DNA of 33,646 nucleotides from Bordetella parapertussis (GCA_945897475.1 CAMDFL010000036.1:1-33646); one strand, 5' to 3'; counted from the first letter of the stretch, positions 18,306 to 27,373 are shown. Notes: generated by a model not told the origin, from the letters alone. Made by a program: numbers and translations.

Positions 18306-18544
18306 TCCATCTTCCGCCTTCGGTGCGCTATAAGCCGCGCCGTGCGCGGCGCGCATACTGGGCAATGAATGGCTTAGCAACAATCCGTCAGGAACCAGGA
18401 CTCTCGCCGCAGCCCCCTATGCCACAGACAGATCTACGGCATGGGAGTGGAAAAATTGAGCCGCCGGCGTACGTCCCATCATCAGATTATTTTGCTCGGC
18501 TCAGTCTGACCAACCAGGTCCGACCGACTAAGTCGGACCTGCTG
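18306..18544. other. 239-bp gap between flgL and the GGDEF-EAL gene
   Basis: No gene is seen. The end nearest flgL contains the strong hairpin described separately; the rest should hold the promoter of the GGDEF-EAL gene, but no convincing -35/-10 pair was recognised. Confidence 0.4.
18515..18541 (-). terminator. Strong hairpin just after flgL
   Basis: CAGGTCCGAC at 18515-18524 pairs perfectly with GTCGGACCTG at 18532-18541 around a seven-base loop. It begins four bases after the flgL stop, at the end of the flgB-to-flgL run. There is no T run after it on the minus strand, so it may act as a Rho-assisted terminator or as a 3' mRNA-stabilising structure rather than a classical intrinsic terminator. 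Confidence 0.6.
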
Positions 18545-19753
18545 CTAGAGAAGATCAAACAGCGAGCGTCCCATCACCCGGGCGAATGCCTTTTGCGATG
18601 CCTCGACGGCGGTCTGCTGGCGAAGCAGTTCGCTCACCGCCTTGGTGTAGTCCAGATCGCGAAGCTGGGACATCTGCTGCTCGTAACCGATATCAAGCCC
18701 GCTGGTGGCCGATTCAAGCCGGTCCAGGTCGCCCAGGGCCACGCCTGCCTCGGTACGCGCCTGCGAAACCTGATCCAGGGTACGGTCCACATGCGCCATG
18801 ATGCCGGCAATACCCATGGCCAGCTTGGCCCGCGGTGCGGCGGAGCCAGCCCCGCCGCGCAGAAGTGCTACCGCGTCGTTGATGCCGTTAAAAATATTTT
18901 TCATCGGACTCGGCGTTAAAGCAAAGGAATCGCCCTCGGAGGGCGGCCCGCTCACGTCGGACTGCATGCCCGCCACGACTATCGACGCGCCAGGCACATA
19001 GGCCACACCGGCGGAAACGGTAGTGGACGCCGTGATATCCAGAATATCGTAAGTGGTCGCGCCCGCGTTCACATGAAAGACGAGGGAATAGGTATGGCCA
19101 TCGAGCGCCTGGGCGTCGGCGACCTGTCCCAGACTGATCATCGCAGCCCCGGTGTTGGTCGCGGCCGCGCCGCTGGTGAATACGCCGTTGCCGGTGCGCA
19201 CCCGGTCGAACACCTCGGCCGCAGAGAGCGAGGTGTTCAAGGTGCGCCCGTTGGCGACCTGAACTTCGCGACGCCCTTCATCACCCTGAAACAGCACGCC
19301 TGCGCCGGTCAGTTTGAACGCTGGCGTGTTCTCCTGAAATCCGCTGAATGCATAACGGCCGCTGGCATCGCGGCTATTGGCCAGCGCCAGCAATTCTTCG
19401 CTTCGCACTTCGATTTCACGGGCAACATCGGCGCGCTCCCGGTCACCATAGGCGCCGTCCCCCGCCTGAATCAGCAGAGTGCGGATGTCTTGCAGAATAT
19501 TGGTGGCCTGCCCGAGGTGGGACTCTGTAATTGAGATGTCATTACGAGCCGCTGTCTGGTTGGCCAGATAGCGGGCATTGAGGGCCTGGGAACTGGCTAC
19601 ATCGACAATACGAGCAGCGGCTATAGGATCGTCCGAGGCTGTCATGACGCGCCGGCCGCTGGCCAACTGCTGCTGCGTCTTGATCAAATCATATTGCTGC
19701 TTGGCGATGCCTGCGGCGCCACTCTCGAAGGCCATGCTGGTGCTTATGCGCAT
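18545..19753 (-). CDS. flgL: FlgL, hook-filament junction protein
   Basis: A 402-residue HAP3 homologue, the second junction protein between hook and flagellin filament, exported by the flagellar type III system. The N-terminus MRISTSMAFESGAAGIAKQQ, followed by QLASGRRVMTASDDP, is the conserved flagellin-like D0/D1 helix, and the C-terminal DYTKAVSELLRQQTAVEASQ segment is its partner helix. It is longer than the enterobacterial protein (about 317), with the extra length in the central variable domain. An AGGGAT precedes the ATG. It lies 17 bp after the end of the flgK reading frame and is the last gene of the cluster. Confidence 0.95.
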   Translation of the reverse strand: MRISTSMAFESGAAGIAKQQYDLIKTQQQLASGRRVMTASDDPIAAARIVDVASSQALNARYLANQTAARNDISITESHLGQATNILQDIRTLLIQAGDGAYGDRERADVAREIEVRSEELLALANSRDASGRYAFSGFQENTPAFKLTGAGVLFQGDEGRREVQVANGRTLNTSLSAAEVFDRVRTGNGVFTSGAAATNTGAAMISLGQVADAQALDGHTYSLVFHVNAGATTYDILDITASTTVSAGVAYVPGASIVVAGMQSDVSGPPSEGDSFALTPSPMKNIFNGINDAVALLRGGAGSAAPRAKLAMGIAGIMAHVDRTLDQVSQARTEAGVALGDLDRLESATSGLDIGYEQQMSQLRDLDYTKAVSELLRQQTAVEASQKAFARVMGRSLFDLL

Positions 19754-19770
19754 GTCACGATCCCTTTCAT

Positions 19771-20148
19771 TTAACGACTGGCCTGTAGTATCGATTGGAA
19801 CATGGTGTCAGCGATAGAAATTACCTTGCTGGCCGCTTGGTAGGCCTGTTGATAGCGCAGCAAATTAGCCGCCTCTTCGTCCAGATTCACCCCCGATACC
19901 GAGGCTATCGATTCACGGGCTTGCGTGAGAATGCCATCATGAGATCGCGAGGCGGCGGCCACCTCCTGCGCCTTGCTGCCCACGCCTGAGAGAATGCTGG
20001 CATAGGCATCGGCGTAGGTACCGCCATCCAGAGCCGCCGATTGGGCGAGCGTGGCGAGCAACAAGGCATTGCGATTGTCCCCAGTTCCAGCGGTATTGGC
20101 ACCGATGGAAAACACATCGCCCGCACGCGGCGTGCCGCTGATGGCCAC
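19771..20148 (-). CDS. flgK: FlgK C-terminal fragment
   Basis: The 125-residue open frame after the amber codon, opening at a GTG that is an ordinary Val codon in NGWSVAISG. It carries the C-terminal D0/D1 part of HAP1: SRSHDGILTQARESIASVSGV, then DEEAANLLRYQQAYQAASKVISIADTMFQSIL, the flagellar C-terminal helix signature. Independent translation is unlikely because no ribosome-binding site is seen in front of the GTG; it is better read as the separated end of flgK. Confidence 0.75.
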   Translation of the reverse strand: MAISGTPRAGDVFSIGANTAGTGDNRNALLLATLAQSAALDGGTYADAYASILSGVGSKAQEVAAASRSHDGILTQARESIASVSGVNLDEEAANLLRYQQAYQAASKVISIADTMFQSILQASR

Positions 20149-20160
20149 GCTCCAACCGTT

Positions 20161-21654
20161 CTAGGAAATGACGCCACCCTCCACATAGGCAAGACCGCTT
20201 GGATTGCCAGTGCCGACACCACTGACCGAATAGGCACCGGGTGCGGTAAACGTTATGGTGACCGCTTGAGTCAGGTTGGCGCCTGTGGCCACAACCGATC
20301 CCGCAGTAATGCGCGCATCACCGCCATTGGCGGACGCCGACGCGGTGCGTATCGGCGCGGCGGTGGCGATCTGATTGACGTTCAGCGGTGCCGCATTGAT
20401 GCCCCAGGCGCCTTGACGCGCGGCTTGCACCAGAAACGCGTCGCCCGCAGCAGGTGCACCAGAACCTATCGAGATCGTCATGCCGTCCAAGGTTTGCGGC
20501 AGGCTGGCGTAGCTTGTTTGGGTGCTGTCGGATACGCGTGTGACCACATAGTTTGCGCCGTCGTAGTTCACCCGATAGTCACTGGTGGTCAACGCCGAAT
20601 AGTCGACCACGCTCGCGGCAAGGGCGGCATTGCCAAGATTGTGTCCGGCGCTGAGAATTCTTGGCGGGGCAAGGCTAAACAAGTCCGTGCCTGTTACGCC
20701 GTTTCTGTCCTGCCCGAGGGCATGCTGTGCATTGAACTGCGCCCCCACCACCAGGGCAAGTCGTCCGATGGCATTCTGCGCCGGATCGAGCACTTGATCG
20801 CGAAATGCGATCACGCCACCCAGAGCGCCGCCGACAATTTCCTCGTCTCGAAACGCGCGCACGCCGCCACCCGCCTTTACACCGATGTTTTTTTTCTGAG
20901 CGTCAAGGTCGCTACCGGTCACCGCAAGTTGCTCGATATTGCCGCCGATGACGATCGACTGTCCATTAGCGAGAAAAAGATTGACGCTGCCGTCTTTCTG
21001 CGCAACCGCGGCGACCTGAATCTCCCGATTGATATCGGTAATGGCCTGGTCGCGCTGATCCAAAAGGTCGTTAGGAAGGTGTCCAGAGCCCGCCGCCTGC
21101 ACAATCGCGACGTTCAATGCCGCCACTTGCCTGGACAAACCATTGATAGTTGATACGGAGGTCTGCATGCGGGCGTTGACGCCGACGCGGATATCCTCGA
21201 TATGCGCATCAAACGTTCTAAATCTCGCCGCAAGCGTCTGCGCCGAGGACAACAAGGCCTGGCGAGCTGCGGTATCCGCGGGACGGGTCGAGAGATCCTG
21301 AACCGAAGCGAAGAAACCGTCGACCGCGGCATTGACGTTGAGATCCTCGTCGCTCACCACGTTGTTGAGGCGCGAGATTTCCGAATCGTAAGCGGCGTAA
21401 TGGGCGGCCTGGGATTCCAGGGCGTGCGCCTGGGCCTGAAGATGATCCGCGTAAATTCGCTTCACATCGATTACGTTGACGCCGCCACCCATGAATCCGC
21501 CGCCGGTGTAGGACGCGCCGGAGCTCGCCTGGACCGTCTGTTGCCGGGAAAATCCGGGCGTATTGACATTGGCCAGATTGTGACCGGTGGTAATCAATCC
21601 GGACTGCGCGGCATTCAGCCCCGCAAGAGCAACACCCAACACCCCGCTAGCCAT
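20161..21654 (-). CDS. flgK: FlgK N-terminal fragment (hook-associated protein 1)
   Basis: 497 residues ending at TAG. It starts with the flagellar rod/hook N-terminal signature LAGLNAAQSGLITTGHNLANVNTPGFSRQQTV and continues through the D1-D3 region (for example GHLPNDLLDQRDQAITDINRE and LGGVIAFRDQVLDPAQNAIGRLA). GAGGTG precedes the ATG at good spacing. It follows flgJ and lacks the C-terminal assembly helix, which lies in the fragment downstream. A product ending here could be exported but should not form a stable junction zone. Confidence 0.88.
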   Translation of the reverse strand: MASGVLGVALAGLNAAQSGLITTGHNLANVNTPGFSRQQTVQASSGASYTGGGFMGGGVNVIDVKRIYADHLQAQAHALESQAAHYAAYDSEISRLNNVVSDEDLNVNAAVDGFFASVQDLSTRPADTAARQALLSSAQTLAARFRTFDAHIEDIRVGVNARMQTSVSTINGLSRQVAALNVAIVQAAGSGHLPNDLLDQRDQAITDINREIQVAAVAQKDGSVNLFLANGQSIVIGGNIEQLAVTGSDLDAQKKNIGVKAGGGVRAFRDEEIVGGALGGVIAFRDQVLDPAQNAIGRLALVVGAQFNAQHALGQDRNGVTGTDLFSLAPPRILSAGHNLGNAALAASVVDYSALTTSDYRVNYDGANYVVTRVSDSTQTSYASLPQTLDGMTISIGSGAPAAGDAFLVQAARQGAWGINAAPLNVNQIATAAPIRTASASANGGDARITAGSVVATGANLTQAVTITFTAPGAYSVSGVGTGNPSGLAYVEGGVIS

Positions 21655-21705
21655 GATTCACCTCGTGCGTTTGCGCATCGTCATAAAATGCAATTGCTCT
21701 GTCCA

Positions 21706-22698
21706 TCACGCCACGCCTTGCATCGAGAGCGTCTGATTGATCACCCGCGTCAGTTTCTGCGCATAAAGCGGATCGGTCGCATAACCGGCGGCCTGAATGT
21801 TTCTCGCAAATGCAGCGGCGTCGCGCTGTTCGCCCACCACGCGCGAATAGCGCGGATTTTTTGCCATCAGATTGGCGTAGTCGCGAAACCCTTCGGCGTA
21901 GGATTCGTAAGCACGAAATTTCTCCACCACCTTGCGCGGCGCGCCATTCACGTATTCAGTGGTCATGACACTGGCGGTAGCGCCCTTCCAGTCGCCACTG
22001 GCTTTGATACCGAACAAGTTATGGCTGTTCGCGCCGTCGGCGGATCGAATCTCACGCTTACCCCAACCCGATTCCAGCGCCGCCTGACCGAGTATGAAAT
22101 GCGCGGGAATCCCGGAGGTCTTTTGTGCCTCCATGGCGTTATCAATATTCCGGCGGATGAAGTCCTGCGCGCCCCCGGAGGCCGAGGCCGCACCCGGCTG
22201 CGGGCGCACCGCTGCTGCATCGCGAGTGGCCGCATCGAGCTTCTCCCGCAACCCTTGAATAGATGCCGCATCGGGTGTCGTGGCGCTGCGCGGCGCGACT
22301 CCCTGCGATGCCGCGGACTGATTCTTTGACAATTGCTTCACCATGGCTTCGGCGAGGCCCAGCCCCTTGCCCGAAAGGTTCTGCGCGTATTGCTGATCGA
22401 GCATGCCGGTATACATGCGCGTCGATTCCGTGTTTAGCGGATCATCCTGCGGCAGGGCCTCGCGCATGCTCTTCATCAGCATGTTCATGAAAACCGCCTC
22501 GAACTGTGCGGCAGCCTGGCGCAGCGCCTGATCGGGATTCGATTTGGCGTTTCGCTTGAGTTCGTTCAATGAGCGCGCATCGACAGCCAGAGAAGAGGCG
22601 CGACCCAGTGAGGTAAAACCAGGTGGTGAGCTAGAACCAAGCGGCGAGCTAGAACCAAGCGGCGAGCTAAAACCAGAGGGTGAGCTTGGCGTACTCAT
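21706..22698 (-). CDS. flgJ: FlgJ, rod cap and peptidoglycan hydrolase
   Basis: A 330-residue bifunctional FlgJ. Residues about 45-130 are the rod-binding/capping domain (AAAQFEAVFMNMLMKSMREALP, LDQQYAQNLSGKGLGLAEAMV), and residues about 175-325 are the glucosaminidase domain, with the likely catalytic Glu in QAALESGWGK and the SHNLFGIKA segment. It would cut peptidoglycan to let the rod through the periplasm. The start overlaps the flgI stop as ATGA, so the two are translationally coupled. The first ~25 residues are an unusual Ser/Pro/Gly stretch produced by an 18-bp tandem repeat. Confidence 0.95.
   Translation of the reverse strand: MSTPSSPSGFSSPLGSSSPLGSSSPPGFTSLGRASSLAVDARSLNELKRNAKSNPDQALRQAAAQFEAVFMNMLMKSMREALPQDDPLNTESTRMYTGMLDQQYAQNLSGKGLGLAEAMVKQLSKNQSAASQGVAPRSATTPDAASIQGLREKLDAATRDAAAVRPQPGAASASGGAQDFIRRNIDNAMEAQKTSGIPAHFILGQAALESGWGKREIRSADGANSHNLFGIKASGDWKGATASVMTTEYVNGAPRKVVEKFRAYESYAEGFRDYANLMAKNPRYSRVVGEQRDAAAFARNIQAAGYATDPLYAQKLTRVINQTLSMQGVA
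22625..22696 (-). repeat. 18-bp tandem repeat in the 5' end of flgJ
   Basis: Four units of 18 bp starting at 22625, 22643, 22661 and 22679; the first two differ at one base and the last is degenerate. They encode six-residue GSSSPL-type repeats at the very N-terminus of FlgJ, before the rod-capping domain, and keep the frame. Confidence 0.85.
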
Positions 22699-23816
22699 AT
22701 GATCTCCAACTCCGCCCGCAACGCGCCAGCGGCCTTCATCGCCTGAAGAATCGCCAGCAGATCCTGCGGATTGGCGCCAAGGGCATTCAAAGCCTTAACC
22801 ACATCGGCCAACTTGGTGCCGGCCTGCATCATCACCAGATTGGCGGACTCCTGGCGTATCTGTATATCCGCTTTTTCCGTGGTCACGGTCTGCCCCGCGG
22901 AAAGCGGTTTTGGTTGGCTCACCTCAGGTGCGGCGCTGATCGTGACCGACAGATTGCCGTGCGCCACGGCACAGGGCTGCAACGTGACCGCCTGATTCAT
23001 GACCACCGAGCCAGTGCGCGCATTGATGATGACTCGGGCCGCCGCCGCACCGGTTTCAATCACCAGGCCCTCCAGTTTTGCCAGGAATTCGACGCGGCTG
23101 TTTGAATCCATGGGCGCACGCACCCGCACCACTCTTGCATCCACGGCGTTGGCCACTCCCGGGCCCAGATTGGCATTGATGGCCTCGACCACCCGCCGTG
23201 CATTGCCAAAATCGCCGGTGTTGAGTTCCAGGTCGATGCTCTCGGTGAGCAGTAACGGCGAGGCGACAGCGAGCTCTACCGTGGCGCCGGCGGGGACGCG
23301 TCCCGAGTTGAGCTGATTGATCTGCACCTTGCTGCCGCCTGCGGAAGCTCCGGCACCGGCGATCACCACATTGCCCTGCGCGATGCCATAAACCTGGCCA
23401 TCGACCCCTCTGAGCGGCGTGAGCAAAAGCGTGCCCCCACGCAAGCTCTTGGCATTGCCCATGGATGACACCGTCACATCCAGCGTCTGCCCAGGTTTGG
23501 CGAACGCTGGCAACATCGCGGTTACCATCACAGCGGCGACGTTTTTCAATTGCAGATTGACGCCTGCGGGCAGGGTTACACCAAGCTGCGACAGCATCGC
23601 CTGCACGCTTTGTGTCGTAAATGGCGTCTGCGTGGTCTGATCGCCGGTGCCGTCCAGACCCACGATCAATCCATATCCGATCAGTTGATTCGCCCTCACG
23701 CCCTGGATGCTGGCGATGTCCTTGATGCGCTCGGCATGCACATCAAGCCCAAAGGCAAGCAGAGTCGCCAATGGCAAAACCCTCAGTAGCAAGCGCGATA
23801 GAAAATTGTGCTTCAT
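22695..23816 (-). CDS. flgI: FlgI, flagellar P-ring protein
   Basis: A 373-residue FlgI of normal length, assembled in the periplasm as the ring around the rod in the peptidoglycan layer. There is a Sec signal peptide (LLLRVLPLATLLAFGLDVHA) with cleavage before ERIKDIASIQGVRANQLIGYG, the classical mature start. Other conserved parts are GTGDQTTQTPFTTQSVQAML, LDVTVSSMGNAKSLRGGTLLLTP and the C-terminal LVMMQAGTKLADVVKALNALG. It lies 6 bp after flgH and overlaps flgJ. Confidence 0.96.
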   Translation of the reverse strand: MKHNFLSRLLLRVLPLATLLAFGLDVHAERIKDIASIQGVRANQLIGYGLIVGLDGTGDQTTQTPFTTQSVQAMLSQLGVTLPAGVNLQLKNVAAVMVTAMLPAFAKPGQTLDVTVSSMGNAKSLRGGTLLLTPLRGVDGQVYGIAQGNVVIAGAGASAGGSKVQINQLNSGRVPAGATVELAVASPLLLTESIDLELNTGDFGNARRVVEAINANLGPGVANAVDARVVRVRAPMDSNSRVEFLAKLEGLVIETGAAAARVIINARTGSVVMNQAVTLQPCAVAHGNLSVTISAAPEVSQPKPLSAGQTVTTEKADIQIRQESANLVMMQAGTKLADVVKALNALGANPQDLLAILQAMKAAGALRAELEII

Positions 23817-23822
23817 GGGCGG

Positions 23823-24488
23823 CTACCTGAAAGGAAGGAATGACAGGAAAAATCGACCCAGGAACCCGGCCACCCGCGCGCCATCGATATTGGATCTCGA
23901 TACGGTTTCGATGCGCGCATCGGCCACCTGCGCCGAGAACACCGTGTTGCCCGTCTGAATGGTCATGGGATTGACCACCCCGGAGAAACGCAGCGTGTCG
24001 ATCTCGCCGTTGACGCCCACCTGCTTCTCACCCGAGACCACCAGATTTCCATTGGGCAACACTTCAATCACCAGGACCGTAATCGACCCGGCGAACAGGT
24101 TGTCGTTCTTGGCCGAGTCCTTGTCCTCGAACTTGCTCTGCGCATTGGCCACCAGCTTGCCGCTGGAATCGAAAAGTCCGCCAGGCATACTGCGAACGCC
24201 CGGCACGGCCACATCCGCACTGGCGGCGCGGCTGGCGTTGTTCGACGTCGTATTGCTGGCGCTGGTTTTTTCACTCACGGTGATGAGCAGCGTGTCCCCT
24301 GGATAGCGTGCGCGCCTGTCCTCGAACAAGGGTCGATATGAGGCGGCCTGAAAGATTCCTCCGGTCGCGGCGGCGGGTGTCGCTATCGGCGCCAGAGGCG
24401 GCCTGATGGTGGTGGGCTCATGAATACGAACCTGGTTGGCGCAGCCAGTTATCCCCGCAAGCAGTATCAATATCAACAAGGCTTTCAC
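23823..24488 (-). CDS. flgH: FlgH, flagellar L-ring lipoprotein
   Basis: A 221-residue outer-membrane lipoprotein forming the L ring. A type II signal with lipobox ITGC at residues 13-16 predicts lipidated Cys16. The family core is present: GGIFQAASYRPLFEDRRAR, GDTLLITVSEKTSASN, NLFAGSITVLVIEVLPNGNL, VSGEKQVGVNGEIDTLRFSGVV and the closing DGARVAGFLGRFFLSFLPF. It sits between flgG and flgI with short gaps. Confidence 0.96.
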   Translation of the reverse strand: MKALLILILLAGITGCANQVRIHEPTTIRPPLAPIATPAAATGGIFQAASYRPLFEDRRARYPGDTLLITVSEKTSASNTTSNNASRAASADVAVPGVRSMPGGLFDSSGKLVANAQSKFEDKDSAKNDNLFAGSITVLVIEVLPNGNLVVSGEKQVGVNGEIDTLRFSGVVNPMTIQTGNTVFSAQVADARIETVSRSNIDGARVAGFLGRFFLSFLPFR

Positions 24489-24501
24489 GGATGTCCTTCG
24501 A

Positions 24502-25284
24502 TTAAAGTTGTGACAGACGTTGCAGCATCTGGTCCGAGGTCTGAATCGCCTTGGAATTAATCTCGTAGGCGCGCTGTGCCTGAATCATGCTGACCAGTTC
24601 TTCCACCACGTTCACATTCGATGTCTCTACGTAGCCTTGGCTGAGCAAGCCCATCCCGGTCACCCCCGGTGTGCCGGTGCTGGGCGTACCCGAGGCCGCA
24701 GTCTCGCCATACAGGTTCTGGCCCAAGGCCTGCAATCCGCCCGGATTGACAAAATTGGCCAATTGAATCGCGCCGACCTGCGTGGCCGCGGTAGAACCAC
24801 TTTGGGTGACCGAAACGGTGCCATCCTGCGCCACGGTGACGCTCAAGGCGCCGGCTGGAATGGTCACCGGCGGTTGCAGAGTGAAGCCGTTCGAGGTGAC
24901 CAATTGCCCCTGTGAATCGACGTGGAAGGAGCCGTCGCGGGAATAGGAGGTGGTGCCATCGGGCATCAGCACCTGAAAAAATCCCGCGCCATTGATGGCG
25001 ATGTCCAGCGAATTGCCGGTCTGTTGGAGATTGCCCTGGGTGAAAATCCGCGCCGTGGCGATCGGCCGAACACCCGTGCCGACCTGCATGCCCGCCGGTA
25101 TCTGCGTCTGTTGCGACGACTGAGCACCGGGCTGGCGCAGCGTCTGATAGAGCAAATCCTCGAACACCGCGCGCGAGCGCTTGAACCCGTTGGTACTGAC
25201 ATTGGCCAGGTTGTTCGATATGACATCGAGCTGCGTTTGCTGCGCGTCAAGCCCCGTCTTTGCTATCCATAAGGATCGAATCAT
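24502..25284 (-). CDS. flgG: FlgG, distal rod protein
   Basis: A 260-residue FlgG of exactly the expected length, forming the distal rod. The N-terminal signature [30 protein letters not shown], the typical [31 protein letters not shown] and the C-terminal [36 protein letters not shown] are complete. It lies 11 bp after flgF and 13 bp before flgH within the rod/hook operon. Confidence 0.97.
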   Translation of the reverse strand: MIRSLWIAKTGLDAQQTQLDVISNNLANVSTNGFKRSRAVFEDLLYQTLRQPGAQSSQQTQIPAGMQVGTGVRPIATARIFTQGNLQQTGNSLDIAINGAGFFQVLMPDGTTSYSRDGSFHVDSQGQLVTSNGFTLQPPVTIPAGALSVTVAQDGTVSVTQSGSTAATQVGAIQLANFVNPGGLQALGQNLYGETAASGTPSTGTPGVTGMGLLSQGYVETSNVNVVEELVSMIQAQRAYEINSKAIQTSDQMLQRLSQL

Positions 25285-25295
25285 GCGGCTCTCCT

Positions 25296-26045
25296 TTAGC
25301 CCACACTTTGTAGAAGCGCACCGGCGCTACGCGAATTCGCCTCGGCCGTTTGCAACAGCTTCATTTGCATCTCGAACTGCCGCGCCGCGCTGATCATTCC
25401 CACCATGGCTTCGACCGGATTGACGTTGCTGCCCTCGATCGCCCCCACTGACAGTGCGACCGCGGCGCTCGCGGCTACAGGCTGCCCGTCGCGCGACCGA
25501 AACAAGCCATCCTCGCCTTTTTGCAGGTCACGACCGGGCGGGTCAACCAGCTTCAACCTGCCCAACACCTGTACGTTACTCAAACCTTGTCCGTTTTGCA
25601 CCGCCGAGATGGTTCCATCAGCCGCAATCGTCACTTCGGAATCCGCTGGCACTTGTATCGGACCGCCATCGCCAAGCACGGCAAGCCCGCCCGACGTTTT
25701 CAGAACGCCCGTGGCGTCCACCACCAGCGCGCCATTTCGTGTGTAGGCTTCACGCCCGTCGCGCGCTTGTACAGACAGCCATCCACTGCCACCGATGGCG
25801 ACATCCAGCGCCCGGCCGGTGCGTTGAATGGGGCCAGGTGTGAAATCCGATCCAGCGCTCGCCTCCAGCGCGAAAACCTGGGCTGGCCGGGACGCCGATG
25901 ACTGGTCGTCCCCCACCGGCTGGAACGACAACATCTCCGCGCGAAAGCCCGGCGTGCTGGCATGCGCCAGGTTGTGGGCGAGATTGTCCTGACGGCGCAT
26001 CATCGCCTTCGCGCCCGTCATCGCCACATAAATCATCTTATCCAC
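25296..26045 (-). CDS. flgF: FlgF, proximal rod protein
   Basis: A 249-residue proximal rod protein. The GTG at 26045 was chosen because it gives [13 protein letters not shown], the usual FlgF N-terminus, and GGAG lies six bases before it; the ATG three codons later has no such site, and the longer open frame up to 26291 runs into flgE in another frame. The rod signature [19 protein letters not shown], the central [19 protein letters not shown] and the C-terminal [31 protein letters not shown] are present. Confidence 0.94.
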   Translation of the reverse strand: MDKMIYVAMTGAKAMMRRQDNLAHNLAHASTPGFRAEMLSFQPVGDDQSSASRPAQVFALEASAGSDFTPGPIQRTGRALDVAIGGSGWLSVQARDGREAYTRNGALVVDATGVLKTSGGLAVLGDGGPIQVPADSEVTIAADGTISAVQNGQGLSNVQVLGRLKLVDPPGRDLQKGEDGLFRSRDGQPVAASAAVALSVGAIEGSNVNPVEAMVGMISAARQFEMQMKLLQTAEANSRSAGALLQSVG

Positions 26046-26077
26046 GCTGGTCTCCGTAAATATTTGCGATTTATTTT

Positions 26078-27301
26078 CTATCTCAAATTCACCACGGTCT
26101 GCAATACCGAATCCATGGTCTTGATACTTTGCGCCTTGGCTTGGTAGACGCGTTGCACTGTGATCATGGCGACCAGTTCTTTGGTGAGATCGACATTCGA
26201 GTCCTCGACCGCGCCCGATTGCACGATGCCCAGATTGCCGCTGCCGGGCGCGCCTACCAGCGCCGGACCCGATTCGGCGGTCTCGGCCCAACCGTTCGAT
26301 CCCAATGGCCGCAGCCCCTGGGTATTGGTGAAATTGGCCAGTACTACCTGGCCTTGCGGGCGCGTCTGGCCGTTCGAGTAACGCGCGATCAGGATGCCGC
26401 TGCCGTCCATCGTAAAACCGGCGAGCTTCCCGGAAGCGTAGCCATTCTGGTCCAGTTCCACCACGCCAAAGGTGCTGCCGAACTGGGTGCTGCCGGCGAG
26501 GTCCACAGTGAATGCAAAAGGCGTGTCCGCGCCATTGGTCAGCGCCGCGCTGACGTTGAAGGGCATGGTGGTGGCGACCGTGTCCATGTCGCCATTACCC
26601 TTGAATGTCATGGTCCCGATCGCGCCCGCGCCAATCTGAGTGCCGTCGTTGGAGGCGAAAACCTGCCAGATGTTGGGCGCGGTTTTCACGAAATAGGAGG
26701 TCAGCGTGTGCGGATTGCCCAGACTGTCGTAGACCGAGGCTGAGGTTGCGCTGTGAAATGTGCTGGTGTCGGCGGCATTGAAAGATGCCGCAGCCTTGGC
26801 GGTCGCTCTGGAATCCACGTTGACGACGAATTTCGAAGTCGAAGTGGCCTTGGGCGAAATGTCCGCGGTGGCGACTTTCAGATCCGAGGGCGATGAGGCG
26901 ACGATGGCGCCGGTGGTGCTTGCTGGAAATCCGCTCAAACGCGCGCCCTGCCCATTGATGATGTAGCCCTTGTTGTCGAGCTGGTACTGGCCGTTACGCG
27001 AATAGGTGATGGCGCCGTTATCGCTGACTCTGAAGAAACCCGCGCCATTGATCGCAATGTCCAGGGGATTGTTGGTCACGGTCAGATTACCCTGCGTGAA
27101 ATTGGGCAGTATCGCGCCTACGCTCGCGCCAATACCCACGGTATTCGACCCGCTTCCCGACAGGGAGCTGGCGAACACATCGTTGAACTGGATGCTCGCG
27201 CCCTTGAAGCCCACGGTATTAGAGTTGGCGACGTTGTTGCCGATAACGTCAAGATATTTTGCCGCCGCATCCAGACCGCTCAGTCCTTGCTGAAAACTCA
27301 T
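26078..27301 (-). CDS. flgE: FlgE, flagellar hook protein
   Basis: A 407-residue hook subunit, close to the enterobacterial length. It begins MSFQQGLSGLDAAAKYLDVIGNNVANSNTVGFK and has the hook-family [24 protein letters not shown], a central hook domain, and the C-terminal QSGAVEDSNVDLTKELVAMITVQRVYQAKAQSIKTMD. AGGAAGC stands before the ATG. It lies between flgD (the hook cap) and flgF. Confidence 0.97.
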   Translation of the reverse strand: MSFQQGLSGLDAAAKYLDVIGNNVANSNTVGFKGASIQFNDVFASSLSGSGSNTVGIGASVGAILPNFTQGNLTVTNNPLDIAINGAGFFRVSDNGAITYSRNGQYQLDNKGYIINGQGARLSGFPASTTGAIVASSPSDLKVATADISPKATSTSKFVVNVDSRATAKAAASFNAADTSTFHSATSASVYDSLGNPHTLTSYFVKTAPNIWQVFASNDGTQIGAGAIGTMTFKGNGDMDTVATTMPFNVSAALTNGADTPFAFTVDLAGSTQFGSTFGVVELDQNGYASGKLAGFTMDGSGILIARYSNGQTRPQGQVVLANFTNTQGLRPLGSNGWAETAESGPALVGAPGSGNLGIVQSGAVEDSNVDLTKELVAMITVQRVYQAKAQSIKTMDSVLQTVVNLR

Positions 27302-27373
27302 GATTGCTTCCTTTGTTTTCTGTTTGAATTCGTTATCGCAATCTTCGTCATCGCGCCCGCCCTGACCCGCGGG

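Larger units (their letters stand above)
19771..21654 (-). pseudogene. flgK: flgK (hook-associated protein 1) interrupted by an in-frame amber codon
   Basis: Read through, this is one 627-position FlgK frame. A single TAG at 20161-20163 splits it into a 497-residue front part and a C-terminal part of about 130 residues in the same frame. There is no shift or deletion: ...YVEGGVIS, TAG, NGWSVAISGTPRAGD... continues smoothly. Tyr is the expected residue at the stop, which fits a one-base change from TAC. FlgK needs its C-terminal helix to assemble at the hook tip, so the allele should be null unless the stop is read through, suppressed, or a sequencing error. Both halves otherwise look under normal constraint. 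Confidence 0.85.

Noticed and set aside
18306..18383. 26-codon upstream extension of the GGDEF-EAL frame from a TTG
   Set aside because: The extension is not part of a domain, starts with TTG and has no ribosome-binding site, while ATG 18305 has GGAAG and directly precedes the receiver.
20041..22329. Two long plus-strand frames (370 and 375 aa) opposite flgK and flgJ
   Set aside because: Shadows created by GC-rich third positions of real flagellar genes; the translations resemble nothing and the second frame crosses a gene boundary.
22625..22696. Short regularly spaced repeats that might suggest a CRISPR array
   Set aside because: Units are contiguous 18-bp coding repeats without spacers, inside flgJ; no cas gene is present.
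26046..26291. Upstream extension of the flgF frame into flgE
   Set aside because: The translation is Arg/Gly-rich and out of frame with flgE; the GTG at 26045 with GGAG gives the standard FlgF N-terminus.
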